Shown here: positions 15,931 to 22,759 of the stretch, piece by piece
Layout of the letters: each line of letters begins with the position of its first letter
Numbering within the stretch: position 1 is the first letter of the stretch
Assembly: GCA_938004115.1 (NCBI GenBank)
Contig: CALKWS010000046.1
Location: forward strand, 1-38,395
Origin: an uncultured Ruaniaceae bacterium
GTDB taxonomy: Bacteria > Actinomycetota > Actinomycetes > Actinomycetales > Beutenbergiaceae
Length of the DNA stretch: 38,395 nt
Reading direction: 5' to 3'
Program-made: the position numbers and the translations under genes
The notes under the pieces: generated by a model
Database searches by the model: none
The model's input: only the letters and a program-made list of their open reading frames with translations
Told to the model about the DNA's origin: nothing

Positions 15931-16581
15931 GTGATCAGGGTTGTGATCGCCGAGGACGAACCGCTGCTGCGCAGCGGGCTGAGAGCGCTGATCAAGCACG
16001 ACGGGGATATCGAGGTCGTCGCCGAGGCGGATCAGGGCGGTGCTGCACTGGCCCGGACTCGGGAGCTTCGCCCCGATGTCGTGCTGATGGACCTCAGGAT
16101 GCCAGGCATCGACGGCGTGGTCGCGACTCAATTGATCCGCGACGATCCGGCCCTCGACGACGTCCGTATCCTCGTACTGACGACTTTCGGCGAAGAAGAG
16201 ACCGTGTTGGAGGCACTGCGTGCCGGTGCGGCGGGCTATCTGCTCAAGGACGTCGGCGCTGCCGAACTGAGGCAGGCGATCAGAGCGGTGGCCGGCGGGC
16301 AGCATGCGCTGTCGCCAGCGGCGATGTCCGCCGTGATGCAGGCCGCGACCTCTCACAGTGCAACAGAGCCGGGAATCGTCGAAAGTTTGACCCCACGAGA
16401 AGCGGAAGTGCTCGCGGAGATCGGCACTGGATACAGCAACGACGAGATCGCCGAGCGACTGTACATCAGCCCCGCGACCGCACGGACTTACGTCAGTCGA
16501 CTTCTCGCCAAACTTGAGGCTCGCGACCGCGCACAACTAGTCGTCATCGCCCACCGTGCGGGGTTGGTCCGAGGACCGTGA
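15931..16581 (+). CDS. Response regulator, NarL/LuxR family
   Basis: A 216-residue DNA-binding response regulator and clear partner of the upstream kinase. The receiver domain has the acidic pair in VVIAEDEP (7-8), phospho-acceptor Asp54 in LMDLRMPG, conserved Thr in LVLTTF and Lys in YLLKD. The output is a LuxR helix-turn-helix (LTPREAEVLAEIGTGYSNDEIAERLYISPATARTYVSRLLAKL). The GTG at 15931 follows AGGAG by about 10 bases; the frame continues upstream into the kinase gene but without similarity. A perfect hairpin follows the stop. Confidence 0.92.
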   Translation: MIRVVIAEDEPLLRSGLRALIKHDGDIEVVAEADQGGAALARTRELRPDVVLMDLRMPGIDGVVATQLIRDDPALDDVRILVLTTFGEEETVLEALRAGAAGYLLKDVGAAELRQAIRAVAGGQHALSPAAMSAVMQAATSHSATEPGIVESLTPREAEVLAEIGTGYSNDEIAERLYISPATARTYVSRLLAKLEARDRAQLVVIAHRAGLVRGP

Positions 16582-16598
16582 ACACGAGCAACCAGGCG

Positions 16599-16619
16599 GC
16601 ACCTGACATCGTCAGGTGC
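16599..16619. terminator. Bidirectional hairpin between response regulator and hydrolase
   Basis: GCACCTGA, loop CATCG, TCAGGTGC is a perfect 8-bp stem in the 79-bp gap between two convergent genes. Confidence 0.7.
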
Positions 16620-16660
16620 TGCTGCGAAGCACCGGCTCAACGCGGACGGTAGATCGACAT

Positions 16661-17542
16661 TCAGTTGTCGATGACGTCCGACGTGCGCGCCTGCTCGGTC
16701 AGGAATTCGCGTACGACCGCTGCGTATTCACGGGGCCGCTCGACTGGCACGAAGTGCCCGGCTCTTGCGATCACACTCAGTCGCCCTTGCGGCACGGTTG
16801 CGGCAGCCTCTCGCGGGTACCGAAGCAGCACCGCCGCGTCGTCCTCGCCGTGTACGAATAGCACCGGTTGGGTGAGCTCGTGGATCCGATTCATGAAGTT
16901 CACCCGATGATGGCGGGGCGCGGTCTCGAACCGGTTCCAGTCGCAGAAGACATGACCACCGTGCTCGCGTTTGGTGCGGAGTTCCTCGGCGGCGAGATCG
17001 GCCAGGGTTTCTATATCCGCTGACGAGAGGTATTCGGCATAAGCCAGTTTGGTGCGCACCCACTTACGGATGGACTGCGCGGAGATTCCGCGGGCGATCA
17101 GCCAGGACACCGGTGTGCGCAGTGAAAGCCAGGCGAGTTCATGATTCTCCAGCCGGTGCTGGAGTCCACCTGCTGAGGTGGGCACCAGGCGGTGCACTCG
17201 TTCGGGGTGGCGCAAGGCGTATCCCAACGCAGTGGCCGCTCCGAGCGAGAGTCCGATGAGAGTCGCCGTATCGACTTCCCAGTGATCCATCATTGCAGCC
17301 AGCATGTCCTCCTGGCCACGCTGGTCAGCCCTCGCACGCCACGGCCAGCTCTGCCCGTGTTTGGGGTGATCGGGCACATACACGCGGTGATCGGCCGCGA
17401 GATCCGGGGCGAGCCAGCGCCACATCCAGGCCCCGTTGTCAATGCCGCCACCGTGCAGCAGGACCACCGGCGGCCCGGAGTCACCGAGAATCCGGTAGTG
17501 GATCGTTCCATTGGTCAATTCGGCGGTGTGGCGGGTGATCAT
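16661..17542 (-). CDS. Alpha/beta hydrolase
   Basis: A 293-residue soluble hydrolase. It shows the oxyanion region VVLLHGGGIDNGAWMW, the nucleophile elbow GLSLGAA (Ser), the acid strand PVLFVHGEDDAAV (Asp) and the catalytic His in IARAGHFVPVERPREY. The family includes esterases, lactonases and dehalogenases, and the substrate cannot be told. The ATG at 17542 sits in an ATGA overlap with the stop of a small upstream ORF, so its translation may be coupled. It belongs to the accessory block between the 13.36-kb and 17.8-kb repeats. Confidence 0.88.
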   Translation of the reverse strand: MITRHTAELTNGTIHYRILGDSGPPVVLLHGGGIDNGAWMWRWLAPDLAADHRVYVPDHPKHGQSWPWRARADQRGQEDMLAAMMDHWEVDTATLIGLSLGAATALGYALRHPERVHRLVPTSAGGLQHRLENHELAWLSLRTPVSWLIARGISAQSIRKWVRTKLAYAEYLSSADIETLADLAAEELRTKREHGGHVFCDWNRFETAPRHHRVNFMNRIHELTQPVLFVHGEDDAAVLLRYPREAAATVPQGRLSVIARAGHFVPVERPREYAAVVREFLTEQARTSDVIDN

Positions 17543-17778
17543 GTGGGAGACGGTGTGACCGCCATCGGCAATGGCGAGGTTCCGGGAATCCGGAGACCTC
17601 TGGTGCGCGGTGATCGCAGCCGGATCGATAGCCCCGTCGCTGCGCCGCCGGCTACCCGCAGGGTGGGACGTTCTGCCGATGCATATCCGGAATGCTGTGG
17701 TGCAGATCTCCCAGCCCGGTACAGCCGCACGGAGCCGCCGAGGACGTTCGGGCCCGTTCGGGGCTCAAAGGTGGCCAT
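17539..17778 (-). CDS. Hypothetical small protein coupled to the hydrolase
   Basis: A 79-codon frame that starts MATFEPRTGPNVLGGSVRLY, is rich in Arg, Ser and Pro, and has no family I recognise. Support comes from context only: AAAGGGG lies six bases upstream of its ATG, and its TGA overlaps the hydrolase start as ATGA. It could be a translated leader, a genuine small protein, or the decayed front of a larger gene. The remainder of the gap up to 17938 holds the repeats at 17806-17895 and nothing else I can support. Confidence 0.35.
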   Translation of the reverse strand: MATFEPRTGPNVLGGSVRLYRAGRSAPQHSGYASAERPTLRVAGGAATGLSIRLRSPRTRGLRIPGTSPLPMAVTPSPT

Positions 17779-17805
17779 CAGGTCCCCTTTGGATAGTCGG
17801 GCTCG

Positions 17806-17895
17806 CTTGCCCCAGTAGTTCACCGGCGCAGCAACTCGCCGGTCCAGTGGTTTTCGCCGGCACGGCAGTATGCCTGCGACAGTGATTCGCCGGTG
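17806..17895. repeat. Degenerate repeats matching those after mutM
   Basis: 17806-17845 agrees with 13363-13402 at 34 of 40 positions, including identical blocks CCCAGTAGTTC and CAACTCGCCGGTCC. Further decayed units ending in TTCGCCGG follow to about 17895. Together with the 13.4-kb copy it brackets the block of accessory genes. Confidence 0.6.
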
Positions 17896-17938
17896 ATGCC
17901 GGCGGGAGGCCCGGCAGACCCGTGGCCGCGGTCGGCGG

Positions 17939-18880
17939 TCAGGCCCGGTCGGAGGACGAGCGGGACGTGGAGGGCCGGGTGGCGGACCGTCCTTCACGGA
18001 TCAGGGCGGCCTGCCCGCGGTCCACGCGCCGCCCGAGCACGAACAGTCCGAGCACGATCACCGCGCCGAGCAGGAACATCCCGATCGCCAGACCCACCTG
18101 CCCGTCCGGCGGCAGCAGTTCACGTCCCTCGCCCTGCCACGGCCACAGCGCGCGCAGCGCGCCGGCCACCACTCCGGTGAGCACCACGAGGGTGATCTGC
18201 CGGCGGTGGCTCAGCAGCCATTGCAGGGCCTTGACGAAGAGCGCGAACCCGGTGAACGCTCCGGCCACGAACACCGCCACATAGCCCACGTCGCGGTTGT
18301 TCAGTGCCTCGAGCGTGGGCTCGTACAGTCCGAGGGTGAGCAGGATGAACGCGCCGGACGTGCCGGGCAGCACCAGGGCGCACACCGCGACCGCCGCGGC
18401 GATGAACACCACCGGGGCCGCCGGCGTCAGGTTCCCCGGGGGCAGCCCGACCAGCACGAACACCCCCACGGCAACCGCGACGGCCACCAGCACCTGACCG
18501 GCCGTCCACCTGGTGCCCTTCATCGTGATCGGCACGATGATCGCCGTCGCCGTCATCCCCAGGAACAGCGCCCACATCGGCACCGGGTGATCCTCCACCA
18601 ACGGTGCCAGCACCCGCGCGGCGATCAGGAGCGCCGGCACCATGCCCAGCACCAGCGGGACGATCACCCCCCAGTGGGCGGCGGCGAACTCCTCCCGGGC
18701 ACGTGCGCGATCGGTGAACAACGCCTTCAACCCGCTGACGACGTGCCCGGCGGAGGTGATGATCGATTCGTAGACCCCGGTGACCAGCGCGATCGTGCCG
18801 CCGCTGATGCCGGGCATGATCTCCGCGGTGCCGATCAGGGCGCCGCGGATGAAGGTGTACAAGGTACGCAGGATGGGCAC
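17939..18880 (-). CDS. DUF368 family membrane protein, probable undecaprenyl phosphate translocase
   Basis: A 313-residue polytopic membrane protein. The family hallmarks are the N-terminal RGALIGTAEIMPGISGGTIALVTGVYE and the internally repeated LPGTSGAFILLTLGLYEPTLEAL, two inverted PGxSG hairpins. About eight to ten membrane segments follow in a pattern typical of DUF368. Work on this family (PopT and relatives) showed that it recycles the C55 lipid carrier undecaprenyl phosphate across the cytoplasmic membrane for cell-wall synthesis; I transfer that role by family. The C-terminus is a basic/Ser-rich cytoplasmic tail. It is downstream of kdgK on the same strand, but a terminator-like hairpin separates them. 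Confidence 0.85.
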   Translation of the reverse strand: MPILRTLYTFIRGALIGTAEIMPGISGGTIALVTGVYESIITSAGHVVSGLKALFTDRARAREEFAAAHWGVIVPLVLGMVPALLIAARVLAPLVEDHPVPMWALFLGMTATAIIVPITMKGTRWTAGQVLVAVAVAVGVFVLVGLPPGNLTPAAPVVFIAAAVAVCALVLPGTSGAFILLTLGLYEPTLEALNNRDVGYVAVFVAGAFTGFALFVKALQWLLSHRRQITLVVLTGVVAGALRALWPWQGEGRELLPPDGQVGLAIGMFLLGAVIVLGLFVLGRRVDRGQAALIREGRSATRPSTSRSSSDRA

Positions 18881-18904
18881 CGCGTCACCCTATCCGCTCA
18901 GGAC

Positions 18905-18921
18905 CGGCCGTACCGGCCGGA
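18905..18921 (-). terminator. Hairpin after kdgK
   Basis: CCGGCC, loop GTACC, GGCCGG, a perfect 6-bp stem about 105 bases past the kdgK stop and upstream of the DUF368 gene. Between it and kdgK (about 18926-18990) lies a degenerate run of GCCGTCGTC-like units. Confidence 0.4.
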
Positions 18922-19025
18922 CCTTGTTGCCGCCGTCGTCCACCGCCGTCGTCGGCTGCTCCCGTCGCCGGACTGCTGCCGTCGTCGTCAAACGGTCGTC
19001 GGCCCGGCGCAGCCGCGCCATACGC

Positions 19026-20126
19026 TCAGCGGTCCACGCGGGCGCTTCCGCCGCTGGCGAGTTTGACCACTTGGTCCTTGGTCACCATCGAGGTGTCCCC
19101 GGGCGTGGTCATCGCCAGCGCGCCGTGGGCGGCGCCGTACTCCACCGCGGTCGCCAGCGGCTCACCGGTGATCAGGCCGTAGATCAACCCGGAGGCGAAG
19201 GAGTCCCCGCCGCCCACCCGGTCCAGGATCTCCAGGTTCTTCCGGTGGGTGGCCTCGGCGAAGCCCTCGTCGGCCGACCACGCGATCGCACCCCAGTCGT
19301 TGTCCGATGCGGTATGCACCGTGCGCAGGGTGTTCCCGATCACCTGGAAGTTCGGGTACGCCTTGGAGGCGGTGGCGATCATCTTCTTGAAGTTCTCGAT
19401 CTCCAGACCGGTGAGGTTCTCATCGACCCCTTCGACCTCGAACCCGAGCGAGGCGGTGAAGTCCTCCTCGTTGCCGATCATCACGTCGATGTGCGGGGCG
19501 ATGCGGGAGTTGACCTCCCGGGCCTTGTCCACCCCGCCGATGGACTTCCACAGGCTGGGCCGGTAGTTCAGGTCGTAGGAGACGATGGTGCCGTGCTGCT
19601 TCGCCGCGGTCACCGCCTCCACCACCACCTCGGCGGTGGTCTCGCTCAGTGCGGCGAAGATGCCGCCCGTGTGCAGCCACCGCACACCCAGGTCACCGAA
19701 GATGTGGTCCCAGTCGATGTCGCCGGGTGCCAGTTGGCTCGCGGCGGTGTTGGCCCGGTCGGAGACCCCGACCGCGCCGCGGACGCCGAAACCGCGTTCG
19801 GTGAAGTTCAACCCGTTCCGCGCCTGGCGGCCCAGGCCGTCGAACGGCTGCCATTTGATGAAGGACGGATCCACCCCGCCGGTGAGGATGAAGTCCTCCA
19901 CCAGCCGGCCCACCTCGTTGTCCACCAGGGCGGTGGCCACGGCCGCGCGCAGGCCGAAGGCGCGGCGCAGCCCACGGGCCACGTTGTACTCCCCGCCGCC
20001 CTCCCACACCCGGAACTGCCGGGTGGTGCGGATACGCCCCTCGCCGGGGTCCAGGCGCAGCATCACCTCGCCCAGGGAGAGGATGTCGTAGCGGGTTTCT
20101 TCGGCAGGGCGGATGTTCAGTGCCAT
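19026..20126 (-). CDS. kdgK: 2-keto-3-deoxygluconate kinase, PfkB family
   Basis: This 366-residue sugar kinase phosphorylates 2-keto-3-deoxygluconate to KDPG. PfkB signatures are the substrate region EGGGEYNVARGLRRAFG (42-58), DLNYRPSLW (185-193) and the anion-hole/catalytic motif DRVGGGDSFASG (302-313) with base Asp308 (GGGD in place of the usual GAGD). The specific assignment to KDG rests on the DLNYRPSLW segment and on eda lying just upstream on the same strand (88 bp). The ATG at 20126 has AAGGAG about 12 bases upstream. It probably shares the eda promoter and its LacI-type operators. Confidence 0.88.
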   Translation of the reverse strand: MALNIRPAEETRYDILSLGEVMLRLDPGEGRIRTTRQFRVWEGGGEYNVARGLRRAFGLRAAVATALVDNEVGRLVEDFILTGGVDPSFIKWQPFDGLGRQARNGLNFTERGFGVRGAVGVSDRANTAASQLAPGDIDWDHIFGDLGVRWLHTGGIFAALSETTAEVVVEAVTAAKQHGTIVSYDLNYRPSLWKSIGGVDKAREVNSRIAPHIDVMIGNEEDFTASLGFEVEGVDENLTGLEIENFKKMIATASKAYPNFQVIGNTLRTVHTASDNDWGAIAWSADEGFAEATHRKNLEILDRVGGGDSFASGLIYGLITGEPLATAVEYGAAHGALAMTTPGDTSMVTKDQVVKLASGGSARVDR

Positions 20127-20214
20127 CGGGATCGCGGTCTCCTTGCTGATCGGGTGGTCTGGTGGTCGTGGGGAGCGGGGGCCGCCGCGGCCCGGGGCCG
20201 CGCTCCGGTGCGGG

Positions 20215-20847
20215 TCAGGGCGTCGCGGCCAGGTCCACGGCCTGGGCGGTGAGGCCGGTGATCTCGTCGAACGCGCCGGCGGCGATCTTGTCCCGGGGGA
20301 CCATCCAGGACCCGCCCACCGCATGCACGCTGGGCAGGGCGAGGTAGTCGCTCAGGTTGGACGGCCCGATCCCGCCGGTGGGCACGAAGCGCACGTCGGC
20401 GAACGGGGCGGACAGCGCCTTGATCGCCGGGGCGCCACCGGATGTCTCGGCCGGGAAGTACTTCACCGTGGTCAGCCCGGCGCCCAGGGCCGCCTGGATC
20501 TCGGTGGCGGTCACGGCGCCCGGAAGCGGCAGCACCCCGCGCTCCTGCGCGCGCTGGACCACCGGGGCGTAGAAGCCGGGGGAGACGATGTACTGCGCGC
20601 CGGCGTCGACGGCGGCATCCACCTGGTCCGGGGTGAGCACGGTCCCGGCGCCCACGAGCACGTCGCCACGGGCGGCGATGGCTTCGATCGCCGCGACCGC
20701 CGCGGCGGTGCGGAAGGTGACCTCGGCCACCGGTAGACCGCCGGCCACCAGGGCCTGGGCCAGCGGCGCGGCCGCCTCGGCGTCGTCGAGCACCACCACG
20801 GGCACCAGCCGGGCCGCGCCCAATTGCGCGAGAAGTTCAGAGGACAC
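20215..20847 (-). CDS. eda: KDPG aldolase (2-dehydro-3-deoxyphosphogluconate aldolase)
   Basis: Eda cleaves KDPG to pyruvate and glyceraldehyde 3-phosphate. The 210-residue TIM-barrel protein shows RLVPVVVLDD, the catalytic EVTFRT (Glu42), VGAGTVLT, the Schiff-base Lys129 in TVKYFPAE and the phosphate loop PTGGI. Two GTG codons compete as start: 20847 has CGGAG seven bases upstream and is preferred over 20853, which is only one base from it. With kdgK it forms the lower Entner-Doudoroff/hexuronate module, transcribed from a promoter at 20894-20922 with operators on both sides. Confidence 0.9.
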   Translation of the reverse strand: MSSELLAQLGAARLVPVVVLDDAEAAAPLAQALVAGGLPVAEVTFRTAAAVAAIEAIAARGDVLVGAGTVLTPDQVDAAVDAGAQYIVSPGFYAPVVQRAQERGVLPLPGAVTATEIQAALGAGLTTVKYFPAETSGGAPAIKALSAPFADVRFVPTGGIGPSNLSDYLALPSVHAVGGSWMVPRDKIAAGAFDEITGLTAQAVDLAATP

Positions 20848-20862
20848 GGGCACACTCCGCTT

Positions 20863-20876
20863 CGCAAACGTTTACA
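20863..20876. promoter_or_regulatory. LacI-type operator 1
   Basis: CGCAAACGTTTACA fits TGnAAnCGnTTnCA at 13 of 14 positions. The core GCAAACGTTTAC is identical to operator 2, 67 bp away. It lies between the eda transcription start and the eda GTG, a classic position for repression. Confidence 0.8.
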
Positions 20877-20883
20877 TTGCTTG

Positions 20884-20912
20884 TTGACCCGGCACGCTAG
20901 CACGGCCAGGAT
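20884..20912 (+). promoter_or_regulatory. Putative promoter of the LacI-family gene
   Basis: TTGACC, 17-base spacer, CAGGAT on the plus strand. It lies between the two operators and interleaves with the opposite eda promoter. Confidence 0.5.
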
Positions 20913-20922
20913 GAAGGGACAA
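20894..20922 (-). promoter_or_regulatory. Putative eda-kdgK promoter
   Basis: On the minus strand: TTGTCC, 17-base spacer, TAGCGT. The predicted start falls just before operator 1, and operator 2 lies just upstream of the -35. Confidence 0.6.
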
Positions 20923-20929
20923 GACCGGT

Positions 20930-20943
20930 TGCAAACGTTTACG
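20930..20943. promoter_or_regulatory. LacI-type operator 2
   Basis: TGCAAACGTTTACG, 13 of 14 to the LacI-type pattern, with the same 12-bp core as operator 1. It lies downstream of the predicted start of the regulator gene, suggesting autorepression, and could loop with operator 1. Confidence 0.8.
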
Positions 20944-20979
20944 AGATGCCTGGGCATCAGGGCGTCACATGGAGGCGAG

Positions 20980-21003
20980 ATGAGCAGAGGGGAACGCCGG
21001 TGA
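20980..21003 (+). CDS. Seven-codon upstream ORF coupled to the LacI-family gene
   Basis: ATG with a strong GGAGG four bases upstream encodes MSRGERR, and its TGA overlaps the regulator's GTG as GTGA. The regulator's own GAGGGG ribosome site lies inside this mini-ORF. It could provide translational coupling or simply be a start relic; the peptide itself probably has no function. Confidence 0.4.
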   Translation: MSRGERR

Positions 21004-22058
21004 CCACCATCCACGACGTCGCGCGGGCTGCCGGGGTGTCCACCGCCACCGTCTCCCGTGCCCTGGCCGGATCGGCCGCCGTTGCGCCCGCCACCCGGGC
21101 ACGGGTGCACCGCACCGCCCAGCGGCTCGGTTATGTCCCGAACACCGCGGCCAGGCAACTGGTGACCGGTCGCGGCCAGTCGATCGGCCTGGTCCTGCCG
21201 GACCTGGAGAACCCCTTCTACGCCGCGGTGGCCAAAGGCGTCCAGCACCGGGTCCGCGCCGCCGGGTTCACCGCGGTGATGGCGGACACCGACGAGGACG
21301 TGGACACCGAGCGGACGGTGCTGGGTCAGTTGTCCGCCGGCATCGACCGGCTCATCCTGGCCTCCCCGCGGGTGCCCGACGGCGACGTGCAGGAACTGGC
21401 GGCCCGGGCCCGGGTGGTGCTCATCAACCGCCAGGTTCCGGCAGCGCAGACGCCGGTGGCCAGCGTGGTCCCGGACAACACCGACGGCATCGCCCAGGCG
21501 CTGCGGCACCTGTACAACCTGGGACACCGCCACGTGGGCTACGCCGGAGGACCGGCCACCTCCTGGTCCGACGCCCAGCGCCGGCGCGCCTATCAGGGCT
21601 CCTCCACGCCCGGACTTCGGGTGGTCGACCTGGGTGCCTACCGCCCCGGCCAGGAGGGCGGGGTGGCCGCCGCCGATGAGGCGATCGCCCGGGGCGTCAG
21701 CGCCGTGCTGGCATTCAACGATCAGTTGGCCATCGGCATCCTGGGCAGGCTCGCCGCCCGGGGGGTGCCGGTCCCGGAGGCGATCTCCGTGGTCGGTTTC
21801 GATGACGTTCCGGTGGCACGCCTGCTCGCCCCGGCGCTGACCACCGTGGCGGTGCCGGCCCAACGGATCGGGGCCCGTGCCGTCGACCTGCTGATGGCGG
21901 ATCCGGAACCCGGGAACGGTCCCGGCCACTCCGAGGAGGATTCCCGCCATGACGGCGATGGCGCGCCGCAGGTGGTGATGGACGTCGAACTGCGGGTGCG
22001 ATCCTCCACCGCGGAACCTGCCGCCGGCTCCGCAGCGGCCAGTAGAGTGCCGGTATGA
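21000..22058 (+). CDS. LacI-family transcriptional regulator
   Basis: A 352-residue repressor. The N-terminal helix-turn-helix and hinge are unmistakable (TTIHDVARAAGVSTATVSRALAGSAAVAPATRARV, then AAQRLGYVPNTAARQL), followed by a periplasmic-binding-protein-like effector domain (SIGLVLPDLENPFYAAVAKGV, VLAFNDQLAIGIL, ISVVGFDDVPVARLL, PALTTVAVP). The GTG at 21000 follows GAGGGG; a strong site and seven-codon ORF precede it. It is divergent from eda-kdgK with two identical-core operators between, so it very probably represses that operon and itself; a similar operator at uxaA extends the likely regulon. The effector is presumably KDG, KDPG or a hexuronate (inference). The stop overlaps the next gene as ATGA. 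Confidence 0.93.
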   Translation: MTTIHDVARAAGVSTATVSRALAGSAAVAPATRARVHRTAQRLGYVPNTAARQLVTGRGQSIGLVLPDLENPFYAAVAKGVQHRVRAAGFTAVMADTDEDVDTERTVLGQLSAGIDRLILASPRVPDGDVQELAARARVVLINRQVPAAQTPVASVVPDNTDGIAQALRHLYNLGHRHVGYAGGPATSWSDAQRRRAYQGSSTPGLRVVDLGAYRPGQEGGVAAADEAIARGVSAVLAFNDQLAIGILGRLAARGVPVPEAISVVGFDDVPVARLLAPALTTVAVPAQRIGARAVDLLMADPEPGNGPGHSEEDSRHDGDGAPQVVMDVELRVRSSTAEPAAGSAAASRVPV

Positions 22059-22717
22059 CTGAGCAGATCCGCGTCATGATCATCGACGATCACGAGGTGG
22101 TCCGCCGGGGCCTGGCGCATCTGGTGGACCGCGCCGAGGATCTGGACGTGGTGGCCGAGGCGGCCTCGGTCGCCGAGGCCACCCGCCGGCTGGTGCTGGT
22201 GCGCCCCGACGTGCTGCTCGTGGACCTGCAACTGCCGGACGGCACCGGCATCGAGGTCATCACCGCCGCCGGGCGGCATCTGCCCGACGCCGGATGCATC
22301 GTGCTCACCAGTTTCGACGACGACGACGCGGTGGCCGCGTCCCTGGCCGCCGGCGCCAAGGCGTTCGTGCTCAAGACCGTCCGGGGGGCGGAGATCGCCG
22401 AGGTGATCCGCTCCGTGGCGGCCGGACGCACCCTCCTGGACGAGCGCACGGTGACCCGCCGCAAGGCCGATGCCGATGACCCGACGGCGGACCTGACCGT
22501 CTCGGAGAAACGCATCGTGGAACTCATCGGCGACGGACTGTCCAACCGCCAGATCGCCGAGGCCCTCGGGGTGGCGGAGAAGACGGTGAAGAACCACGTC
22601 ACCGCCATCCTGGGCAAGATGGGGCTGCAGCGACGCACGCAGGTGGCGGCCTGGGTGGCCGGCAAACGGTCCTCCGCCTGGCGTACCGGGGAGGAAACCT
22701 CCCGCACCGGGCACTGA
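22055..22717 (+). CDS. Response regulator, DevR/NarL-like
   Basis: A 220-residue response regulator. Receiver motifs are MIIDDHEVVRRGLAHLV, phospho-acceptor Asp57 in LLVDLQLPDG, VLTSF and FVLKT. The LuxR-type output (LTVSEKRIVELIGDGLSNRQIAEALGVAEKTVKNHVTAILGKMGLQRRTQVA) closely resembles the DevR/DosR subgroup, whose linker and KTVKNHV helix look alike. Its natural partner is the GAF kinase at 24184-25809, also DevS-like, although an unrelated peptidase gene lies between them. The ATG overlaps the LacI-family stop as ATGA, so the two regulators are probably co-transcribed, which is unusual. Confidence 0.9.
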   Translation: MTEQIRVMIIDDHEVVRRGLAHLVDRAEDLDVVAEAASVAEATRRLVLVRPDVLLVDLQLPDGTGIEVITAAGRHLPDAGCIVLTSFDDDDAVAASLAAGAKAFVLKTVRGAEIAEVIRSVAAGRTLLDERTVTRRKADADDPTADLTVSEKRIVELIGDGLSNRQIAEALGVAEKTVKNHVTAILGKMGLQRRTQVAAWVAGKRSSAWRTGEETSRTGH

Positions 22718-22759
22718 CCGGCCCGCCCGACACCGGTTCGCGGCTGCCAGGATAGGACC

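Noticed and set aside
13363..17845. Composite transposon or integrative element
   Set aside because: There is no transposase, integrase, terminal inverted repeat or tRNA gene; only related short repeats support an insertion, so I report it as a bracketed block instead.
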